This document shows positions 61,601-64,000 of a stretch of 64,000 nucleotides of DNA, in pieces. Both the position numbers and the translations under genes were made by a program. The stretch lies in assembly GCA_013397935.1 (NCBI GenBank), contig VZRN01001157.1, forward strand, positions 43,592 to 107,591, given 5' to 3'. Source of the stretch: Dasyornis broadbenti. Its lineage: Eukaryota > Chordata > Aves > Passeriformes > Dasyornithidae. Under the pieces are notes generated by a model, which saw nothing but the letters and a program-made list of their open reading frames with translations, made no database searches and was not told the DNA's origin. Every line of letters starts with the position of its first letter. Within the stretch, counting starts at the first letter, position 1.

Positions 61601-64000
61601 TTTTGATATCTTTCAGGTGAAGCCATCACTCACAAGACATATATCAATATACTCCTTATAAAAAAACCCCAAGCATTCTTACTAGTGGTCTTAACATTGC
61701 ACAGACAGGAAAGGACATGGATAAGAAACATGATTAAAATGGAAATTTGTCTTGCCAATGGAGCAAGCATCTGACATCCAAATATGATCTTAAAGTTTAC
61801 ATTTCTCTTCTAACACTTCTTCCAAATTTAGACCAAATCCTTCTATGCTTCAAAGCAAGTTCTTGAAAACTCACAGACCGTAGAATATATATTCCCCCTA
61901 GCCATTTTAACAAATAGCCCCAAAAATAAATATTAAATTAAAGGAATCTTTTTGAATGTCTGACACTCAATATGCCAGCAAGGACAGTATCTTCTGAGGT
62001 TGTATGGCATCTTGAATTAGTAGGTTAGCAACTTATAGCAGAGGCTGGGACAGTGTGTAGTGGGAAGTCTGCTGTAGTGGGAGGGCAGCTGTACATTCCT
62101 TCCCAAATCTCCCACAAAGTACTGTTGGGGTGCATACATCTGGGTCTTCTTGTGCAAGCAATTACAGCTTTCTCTAGGAACCTTAGCAGCTCCCAACCAT
62201 TACTAATATTCATTCTTACTTCACAGAGAATGAGGGAACAGAAGCAACCACTCTGTACTACCCAGAAGGTGAGTAAAAGGGAGTAGACAGATGCCCTTGG
62301 CCTAAGACTCTGTTTCACTTACCCCAGCTTTTCCAGATTATGTTCTTGCCCAGGCTGGAATACCTGGGAGGGGAAACATTCATCCAATGAGGCTCTTCTT
62401 TCTTTAGGAGCTTCAAAAAAAGACAGGGAGTGCTAAATTGTCAGAGGGTACTCTTCAGACCTACTCTCAATCAACGTGTGCTTTTCTCTCTGTAGTTGTC
62501 ACCCACATAAGAACAACAGTGACACAGCCTGTGCAGCACCTCGTCACACAGACAGAGGCCACTCCTGCCACATCCACCAGCAGCACCTCTGTCCCAAGAG
62601 AGATCAGCCCTGTCACCAGCCCAGGAGTTCCACTAACAAGGACATTTCCGAGCTCCACTTCTTTGCCTGTCGCCTCAGCCTCATCTACTTCTTCCCTCTC
62701 CTCAACCCAGCTGCAAACATCACATCCTGGTAAGGCTCCCTCCTGCCCTTCCTCTGCCTGCTTCTTCCAGCTCCCACCATTCTCTTCTAAGCAGCATGTC
62801 CCACAAAGGCCTCAGTTTTGGTACTCATTCTCAATTCCCCCTGCTATTGCTGTGGGACCCAGGCAGGTCCTGGGACTGACCCACACAAGACCTGACTGCA
62901 TCCTCCTCCCTGCAACTTCTGGGCTTTGGCTCTGGGGCACAGACCTCTATCCGGGTACAGGCATCCATGAGTTCTTGCTGTACAGCTACCAATCAGACAC
63001 AAGCTAACCCTCTTCTTAGAGTGCTGCCCTGAGAGAATGCACAGTGGGGCAGGGGGGAACACAAGGCAGGGAAACTGGAAAAATACCTCCAGTTTACAGC
63101 TCAGGACAGTTTTGAGTGAGGGGCATAACCCAAGGCATCATCTCCAGCCAAAGGCTGCCCAGGCTGTGGCACAGCCATGAAAAGTGCAGTTCAACAAATA
63201 CGACCTCATTGACCAATTCTGACCCTGAGTGCAAAAGAGTCACCAGCGGAGGGTGGGCAAGAAAATGTACGCTCAACTCCAGGCTAAAGTTCTTTCACTT
63301 AGACCCACGTGCCAGAGATGTCTTAGTGTTGATCCTCCTTTGAGGAGATGCCACAACATGCTTTGCCTAGAATCCTGCCCAAGACTCAACCGTTCTTTTC
63401 TCTCATCCCTTTCTTTGTAGCAAGGGAGCCAACCAGAGCTAAGACACCAACTAGTAAAGTAGTAACAGGTGAGTGCTCTGGTCATGAAAGAGATAAGAGT
63501 CGTCCCTGGCCAATGCATCCATGTCCCTCCAGTAGCCACGTCTCTCCCATGGATGTCTCCCAACAGAGTCTGCAGCAAGCCAATTTTTAACAACCAGTAA
63601 ACAAGTGATACCTCTTCCCCACTCAACTGTTTCAGGAAGAAGGAGATGAGATAAATTGCTAGAGGTCAAGCTTCAAAATGGTCAACAGCAAGCAGTTATG
63701 AAAGAGAAGCAGGACAGGATGGAACATATTTAGGATAAAGGACAATTTTCTTAACTGAAAAAAAAACCCCAAAATCAACCAGATTTAGTGGGACCTAGGC
63801 CTCCCATCCTGGCCCATAACTGAGCACAAAGCCTTCAAAACAGAAGAGTCAGTATCATCCAACTTCCCATAAGCCAGCAACGTACAATTGACCTGTGCTT
63901 TCCTCCTGGCAGCCATTACCCATGAACAGTCCACTGTACCACACACTGGGCCACCTGTGACCACACACAAGACCATGGCTGCCACCTCCATCAGCAGCAC
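31627..64000 (+). CDS. MUC6, gel-forming mucin (ovomucin beta subunit), 5' part; spliced, partial
   Basis: A secreted gel-forming mucin, traced as 35 coding exons with GT-AG introns and matching phases; it runs past the window end. Visible order: signal peptide (residues 1-18), short linker, vWD1 (from about C63) with CGMCG at 191-195, C8, TIL, vWD2 (from about C414) with GLCGN at 548-552, C8, TIL, D' (about 678-866), vWD3 (from about C885) with CGLCG at 1016-1020, C8, a short cysteine-rich tail ending in a CYNCSHDEYFDHEEERC-like block, then Pro/Thr/Ser-rich sequence from about 1214. Orthology to MUC6 rests on motifs I recognise from mammalian MUC6, such as SLEGGSFVTTFD, NYEETFP and YNCS-DEYFDHEE, and on PTS sequence following D3 without a CysD domain. 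MUC2, MUC5AC and MUC5B fit less well. By family knowledge it forms dimers and D3-linked multimers and is heavily O-glycosylated. No frameshift or stop was found. Confidence 0.94.
31679..36801 (+). other. MUC6 intron 1
   Basis: A 5.1-kb AT-rich intron, the longest of the gene. No other exon or clear transposon is seen in it. First introns often hold regulatory sites, but I cannot point to one. Confidence 0.8.
36802..36864 (+). CDS. MUC6 exon 2: N-terminal linker
   Basis: Residues 18-39, phase 1 to 1. Reads AFEGNYWPHIFLQKQKESLQ and joins the signal exon in frame. It is flanked by a tcctttcacag acceptor and a gtaagt donor. Weakly conserved linker before D1. Confidence 0.85.
36865..39109 (+). 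other. MUC6 intron 2
   Basis: A 2.2-kb AT-rich intron with an A-run near 37,685. No gene or recognised repeat. Confidence 0.75.
39110..39163 (+). CDS. MUC6 exon 3: N-terminal linker
   Basis: Residues 39-57, phase 1 to 1. Reads IRPSGQNRSTEEEYILPT; acidic and polar, with an N-glycosylation sequon NRS. The acceptor is attttccag and the donor gtaaca. Confidence 0.82.
39164..40175 (+). other. MUC6 intron 3
   Basis: A 1.0-kb intron with an (AAAC)n tract at about 40,018-40,036. Nothing else recognised. Confidence 0.75.
40176..40416 (+). CDS. MUC6 exon 4: vWD1, first half
   Basis: Residues 57-137. It opens with CSTWGGGHFSTFDKYQYDF, the usual start of a vWD domain (G-G-H-F-x-T-F-D, then Y-x-F-x-G-x-C), and continues through the beta-strand-rich core. 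Phase 1 in, phase 2 out. Confidence 0.95.
40792..40831. repeat. Perfect 11-bp inverted repeat in intron 4
   Basis: AGAAGAATCAC at 40,792-40,802 pairs exactly with GTGATTCTTCT at 40,821-40,831 across an 18-base loop. Intron 4 (40,417-41,029) has no other feature. Confidence 0.7.
41030..41156 (+). CDS. MUC6 exon 5: vWD1, second part
   Basis: Residues 137-179. VIQLPYSSNGIQIAPYGRN followed by a strand-rich segment ending WNNDDYLM. Ends at phase 0 with donor gttagt. Confidence 0.93.
41358..41391. repeat. Perfect 12-bp inverted repeat in intron 5
   Basis: CAGCACTGGTAG at 41,358-41,369 pairs with CTACCAGTGCTG at 41,380-41,391 across a 10-base loop. It lies in the otherwise featureless intron 5 (41,157-42,319). 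Confidence 0.7.
42320..42407 (+). CDS. MUC6 exon 6: vWD1 CGxCG motif
   Basis: Residues 180-209. Contains KTCGMCGNYDGYELNEF, with the CxxC pair C191/C194 and the N-x-D loop that closes a vWD domain. In VWF-type propeptides this CxxC is thought to help disulfide exchange during assembly. Confidence 0.95.
42800..42909 (+). CDS. MUC6 exon 7: vWD1-C8 junction
   Basis: Residues 209-245. Reads KLLDTYKFAALQKMDDPSEI and on to SSVPHKKY. The KFAALQK-DDP-EIC block is characteristic of MUC6. Ends at phase 0. Confidence 0.94.
42910..43841 (+). other. MUC6 intron 7
   Basis: A 0.9-kb intron. The reading frame of exon 7 continues a little into it before stopping; no additional exon is seen. Confidence 0.75.
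43842..44049 (+). CDS. MUC6 exon 8: C8 domain 1
   Basis: Residues 246-315. Cysteine-spaced C8 domain with CSQLLN, FVIRCQLDMQDC, CTCSTLSEYSRQC and NWRTENFC. Contains an N-glycosylation sequon (NCT). Donor gtaagt, phase 1. Confidence 0.95.
44050..44840 (+). other. MUC6 intron 8
   Basis: A 0.8-kb AT-rich intron; nothing recognised. Confidence 0.75.
44841..44963 (+). CDS. MUC6 exon 9: TIL domain 1
   Basis: Residues 315-356. Trypsin-inhibitor-like cysteine-rich module: GKCSANQIYEECGSPCIKTC, then CSSHCTYGCFCPEG. Phase 1 to 1. Confidence 0.95.
45092..45147. repeat. Perfect 20-bp inverted repeat in intron 9
   Basis: ACTCCAGTTACATTATGTTA at 45,092-45,111 pairs exactly with its reverse complement at 45,128-45,147 across a 16-base loop. 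It sits in intron 9 (44,964-45,689). A stem this long and perfect would fold readily in RNA. It may be a young palindrome, a mini-transposon remnant or a hairpin RNA. Confidence 0.8.
45690..45810 (+). CDS. MUC6 exon 10: end of TIL1, VWC-like part
   Basis: Residues 356-396. GTVLDDISKNRTCVHISQC, then PCTLSGKTYAPGE and a cysteine pair. Sequon NRT. Phase 1 in, 2 out. Confidence 0.94.
46127..46265 (+). CDS. MUC6 exon 11: vWD2 start
   Basis: Residues 396-442. Finishes the VWC-like segment, then GRCSLEGGSFVTTFDSRPY and RFHGVCTYVLMK, the start of vWD2. This block is a strong MUC6 signature. Ends at phase 0. Confidence 0.96.
46440..46544 (+). CDS. MUC6 exon 12: vWD2 core
   Basis: Residues 443-477. 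Contains NGTLMAVYEKTGYSHSETSL, with one sequon (NGT). Phase 0 to 0, so its loss would keep frame. Confidence 0.94.
46890..46962 (+). CDS. MUC6 exon 13: vWD2 core
   Basis: Residues 478-502. DKIVISQNDFLTDDDELKRL. An acidic DDDE stretch is visible. Acceptor ttcttacag, phase 0 in, 1 out. Confidence 0.93.
47222..47359 (+). CDS. MUC6 exon 14: vWD2 core
   Basis: Residues 502-548. GDITVFRQSSMYIQMHTNFG, then FQAYVKVGSQFKGRTLG. The last residues lead into the GLCGN motif of exon 15. Phase 1 to 1. Confidence 0.94.
47641..47671. repeat. Perfect 10-bp inverted repeat in intron 14
   Basis: CTGTGTGGTC at 47,641-47,650 pairs with GACCACACAG at 47,662-47,671 across 11 bases. The arms contain a RUNX-like TGTGGT. 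It sits in the 0.8-kb intron 14 (47,360-48,185). Confidence 0.6.
48186..48347 (+). CDS. MUC6 exon 15: end of vWD2
   Basis: Residues 548-602. GLCGNYNGDTTDDFMTSMD, then SLFVDSWRAGNC. The first Cys of the usual CGLCG is absent (TLGLCG). Human MUC6, from memory, also lacks it, so this looks like a MUC6 trait rather than an error. Confidence 0.95.
48348..48907 (+). other. MUC6 intron 15
   Basis: A 0.56-kb intron with two A-runs near 48,690-48,725; nothing else recognised. Confidence 0.75.
48908..49002 (+). CDS. MUC6 exon 16: C8 domain 2, first part
   Basis: Residues 602-633. AETHCSILTKKGTVFEKCHA, then VVNPIPFYK. Phase 1 in, 0 out. Confidence 0.94.
49462..49588 (-). repeat. CR1 LINE 3' end, antisense in intron 16
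   Basis: On the plus strand, 'agaatcgtatcggttggaaa', 'gatcttggagatcaagtcca' and 'ccaccactaaatcatgtcc' match the reverse complement of a CR1 3' end. It stops about 60 bases before exon 17, close to the branch-point region. Confidence 0.85.
49648..49780 (+). CDS. MUC6 exon 17: C8 domain 2, second part
   Basis: Residues 634-678. RCVYQACNYEETFPYICSAL, then YARACSSMGLILENWRSS. NYEETFP is a MUC6 signature. Phase 0 in, 1 out. Confidence 0.95.
49781..50447 (+). other. MUC6 intron 17
   Basis: A 0.67-kb AT-rich intron with a short tata repeat near 50,030; no other feature. Confidence 0.75.
50448..50697 (+). CDS. MUC6 exon 18: TIL domain 2 and D' start
   Basis: Residues 678-761, the largest N-terminal exon. 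ACTGNQTFSYNTQACDRTC, then IEGCQCPKGMYLNHKNECV and CPCYLEDRKYIL. Sequons NCT (with exon 17) and NQT. Phase 1 in, 2 out. Confidence 0.95.
50782..51356 (-). mobile_element. Solo LTR (avian ERVL type) in intron 18
   Basis: On the minus strand the element begins near 51,356 (tatactgatttgggctgg, a mutated form of the usual TGTCCTGGTTT start). It contains 'gctgggaggggacacagcca' and an AATAAA near 50,908 and ends near 50,782 in TTAACA. It is older and more diverged than the LTR at 20.9 kb. No clear target-site duplication is visible, and no retroviral genes are attached. Confidence 0.75.
51805..51824 (+). repeat. Twenty-base T run in the intron 18 acceptor
   Basis: An uninterrupted run of 20 T lies 10 bases before exon 19 and forms most of its polypyrimidine tract. 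Such runs vary in length between individuals and can affect splicing. Confidence 0.8.
51835..51887 (+). CDS. MUC6 exon 19: D' segment
   Basis: Residues 761-779, only 53 bases. CYCVNGRLSCTGKPQNPA, the end of a VWC-like unit. Phase 2 in, 1 out. Confidence 0.92.
52010..52119 (+). CDS. MUC6 exon 20: TIL domain 3 (D')
   Basis: Residues 779-815. ESCKAPKKYISCSDSLENKY, then GAACAPTCQMLATGIEC. Phase 1 in, 0 out. Confidence 0.95.
52120..52885 (+). other. MUC6 intron 20
   Basis: A 0.77-kb intron, AT-rich, with an attaa-rich stretch near 52,320; no other feature. Confidence 0.75.
52886..53037 (+). CDS. MUC6 exon 21: end of D'
   Basis: Residues 816-866. IPTKCESGCVCADGLYENLD, then CVPAEECPCEYGGLAYG. Phase 0 in, 2 out. 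Confidence 0.95.
53038..53789 (+). other. MUC6 intron 21
   Basis: A 0.75-kb AT-rich intron; nothing recognised. Confidence 0.75.
53790..53931 (+). CDS. MUC6 exon 22: vWD3 start
   Basis: Residues 866-913. CTCTKGKWKC, then STCNLYGEGHITTFDGQRF and VFDGNCEYILAT. D3 mediates multimer formation in VWF and mucins. Ends at phase 0. Confidence 0.96.
53932..54403 (+). other. MUC6 intron 22
   Basis: A 0.47-kb AT-rich intron; nothing recognised. Confidence 0.75.
54404..54514 (+). CDS. MUC6 exon 23: vWD3 core
   Basis: Residues 914-950. DGCSVNRPVSSFKIVTENV, then CGKSGVTCSRSISIYLG. Phase 0 to 0. The TENVxCG-SGVTCSR block is typical of D3 domains. Confidence 0.95.
54881..55066 (+). CDS. MUC6 exon 24: vWD3 core
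   Basis: Residues 951-1012. NLTIILRDETFTISGENPG, then IIIPGKYNMTLIWNKHMNFF. Two sequons (NLT, NMT). Phase 0 to 0. Confidence 0.95.
55494..55733 (+). CDS. MUC6 exon 25: vWD3 end and C8-3 start
   Basis: Residues 1013-1092. ETICGLCGNYNGNMKDDFET with the full CxxC (C1016/C1019), then NSWKENPLCGDV and the start of C8 (CSKNPYRKAWAEKTC). Phase 0 to 0. Confidence 0.96.
55734..56161 (+). other. MUC6 intron 25
   Basis: A 0.43-kb AT-rich intron; nothing recognised. Confidence 0.75.
56162..56318 (+). CDS. MUC6 exon 26: C8 domain 3
   Basis: Residues 1093-1145. VNRMPYYEACVRDSCGCDIG, then CECMCDAVAVYAMAC and IDWRTPEFC. A C-GC-D plus CECMCDA pattern is typical of D3 C8 modules. Phase 0 in, 1 out. Confidence 0.96.
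56319..57078 (+). other. MUC6 intron 26
   Basis: A 0.76-kb AT-rich intron; nothing recognised. Confidence 0.75.
57079..57222 (+). CDS. MUC6 exon 27: post-D3 cysteine-rich tail
   Basis: Residues 1145-1193. PVYCEYYNSHKRTGIDDAF, then CTWHYRPCNCPNQ. Matches the post-D3 segment of mucins but lacks a full TIL module. Phase 1 to 1. Confidence 0.94.
57223..57733 (+). other. MUC6 intron 27
   Basis: A 0.51-kb AT-rich intron; nothing recognised. Confidence 0.75.
57734..57796 (+). CDS. MUC6 exon 28: last cysteine-rich exon
   Basis: Residues 1193-1214. CYNCSHDEYFDHEEERCMPC closes the N-terminal cysteine-rich region. The sequence is nearly unique to MUC6 among mucins. Sequon NCS. Phase 1 to 1. Confidence 0.95.
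57797..58726 (+). other. MUC6 intron 28
   Basis: A 0.93-kb intron with an (ATT)n tract near 58,246-58,262 and A-runs near 57,966 and 58,367; no exon seen. Confidence 0.75.
58727..58774 (+). CDS. MUC6 exon 29: first PTS exon
   Basis: Residues 1214-1230, 48 bases. GQVNITTTSEPSSPSP marks the switch from cysteine-rich to Pro/Thr/Ser-rich sequence. Contains a sequon (NIT). Phase 1 to 1. Confidence 0.88.
58921..59492 (+). mobile_element. CR1 LINE 3' part in intron 29
   Basis: About 570 bases of CR1 in sense orientation: 'gccagcaggtcaagggaggg', 'agagggctggaacacctctc', 'ggctggacaggcctttgagc' and an end near 'ccattctataatactgtga'. An 80-codon open frame at 58,952-59,191 is part of it and not a host gene. 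5'-truncated, as most CR1 copies are. Confidence 0.92.
59493..60069 (+). other. Rest of MUC6 intron 29
   Basis: AT-rich, no exon or repeat recognised between the CR1 copy and exon 30. Confidence 0.7.
60070..60249 (+). CDS. MUC6 exon 30: PTS region
   Basis: Residues 1230-1290, phase 1 to 1. Thr/Ser/Pro-rich (VTTVQPKVTRSPTTSTLLT, then ATAVTTETTNPT and onward), no cysteine. Many candidate O-glycosylation sites. No clear tandem repeat inside. Confidence 0.9.
60250..61324 (+). other. MUC6 intron 30
   Basis: A 1.1-kb AT-rich intron. I looked for extra Thr/Ser-rich exons and found none with good splice sites. Confidence 0.7.
61325..61588 (+). CDS. MUC6 exon 31: PTS region
   Basis: Residues 1290-1378, phase 1 to 1, 264 bases, the longest complete PTS exon here. 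EHTTLLFTTPNMTTTITTPS, then lysine-bearing Thr-rich stretches (FKTTTKKETTTSS). The acceptor (tttactccgaaag) has a weaker pyrimidine tract than the others, so the exact start is slightly less certain. Confidence 0.85.
61589..62226 (+). other. MUC6 intron 31
   Basis: A 0.64-kb intron; no additional exon seen. Confidence 0.7.
62227..62268 (+). CDS. MUC6 exon 32: PTS micro-exon
   Basis: Residues 1378-1392, 42 bases, phase 1 to 1. ENEGTEATTLYYPE, acidic and not very PTS-like, so it may be a spacer or an alternatively spliced exon. Acceptor cttcacag, donor gtgagt. Confidence 0.65.
62496..62729 (+). CDS. MUC6 exon 33: PTS region
   Basis: Residues 1392-1470, 234 bases, phase 1 to 1. VVTHIRTTVTQPVQHLVTQT, then Ser/Thr-rich sequence (ATSTSSTSVPREI, then SSTSSLSSTQ). 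More GC-rich than exons 30 and 31. Its first third resembles exon 35. Confidence 0.88.
62730..63420 (+). other. MUC6 intron 33
   Basis: A 0.69-kb intron, GC-richer than upstream introns. The frame of exon 33 runs on into it for some distance, but the donor gtaagg and the phase-matched exon 34 support splicing. Confidence 0.7.
63421..63468 (+). CDS. MUC6 exon 34: PTS micro-exon
   Basis: Residues 1470-1486, 48 bases, phase 1 to 1. AREPTRAKTPTSKVVT, basic and Thr-bearing. Acceptor ttctttgtag, donor gtgagt. Small and weakly conserved in kind, so less certain. Confidence 0.65.
63469..63912 (+). other. MUC6 intron 34
   Basis: A 0.44-kb intron, nothing recognised. Its last bases (tgtgctttcctcctggcag) resemble the end of intron 32 (tgtgcttttctctctgtag). 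Confidence 0.7.
63913..64000 (+). CDS. MUC6 exon 35: PTS region, cut by window end
   Basis: Residues 1486 onward, phase 1 in. AITHEQSTVPHTGPPVTTHK, then TMAATSISS. The open frame reaches the last base, so the exon continues. It looks like a diverged copy of the start of exon 33 and could lead into the main repeat exon. Confidence 0.82.

Noticed and set aside
62438..63007. Plus-strand open frame of 189 codons
   Set aside because: It contains exon 33 but starts inside intron 32 and reads on into intron 33 past a good gtaagg donor. The spliced model explains it.
63180..63260. Thr/Ser-rich reading (SSTNTTSLTNSDPEC) that could be one more PTS exon
   Set aside because: The only nearby acceptor (gtgcag) gives phase 2, not the phase 1 shared by all PTS exons, and no matching donor follows. 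It is probably intron 33 sequence.

Overview
The window is vertebrate nuclear DNA, almost certainly from a bird. It is AT-rich and gene-sparse, with long introns and canonical GT-AG splice sites. It carries CR1 LINE copies with the typical CR1 3' end and solo LTRs of an avian ERVL type. The one protein-coding gene I can support is the 5' part of a gel-forming mucin. Its spliced reading frame matches MUC6, whose bird product is known as the beta subunit of egg-white ovomucin. No bacterial, viral or other gene is present.

Layout. Positions 1 to about 31,430 are intergenic. I find no convincing exon there on either strand. This stretch holds a few CR1 pieces, a 3' LTR fragment (about 15.7 kb), a 611-bp solo LTR (20.9-21.5 kb), two GC-richer islands (6.4-6.7 and 17.4-18.4 kb), a G-quadruplex-type G-run (8.95 kb), a CTCF-like motif (4.2 kb) and a TA/TG microsatellite (23.6 kb). 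In mammals MUC6 lies head-to-head with MUC2, so this block is probably the shared MUC2-MUC6 intergenic space. The MUC2 end is not in the window.

The MUC6 promoter has a TATA box at 31,516. Its start codon, at 31,627, opens a signal-peptide exon. From there to the window edge I trace 35 coding exons on the plus strand, all joining in frame. Exons 1-28 (about 1,214 residues) encode the cysteine-rich N-terminus: D1 (vWD1-C8-TIL), D2 (vWD2-C8-TIL), D' and D3 (vWD3-C8, then a short cysteine-rich tail). Exons 29-35 encode the start of the Pro/Thr/Ser-rich, O-glycosylated region. All of these PTS exons are symmetrical phase 1-1 modules. The window ends inside exon 35, so the main repeat array and the C-terminal knot are missing.

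Function, from family knowledge: the secreted protein dimerises through its C-terminus (outside the window) and multimerises through D3. The D1-D2 domains guide assembly in the secretory pathway, and the PTS region carries the O-glycans that make the gel. Introns hold one solo LTR, two CR1 copies and four short perfect inverted repeats. I see no new gene system. The most useful items for follow-up are the PTS exon duplication, an overlapping upstream ORF at the start codon, and the intronic hairpins.
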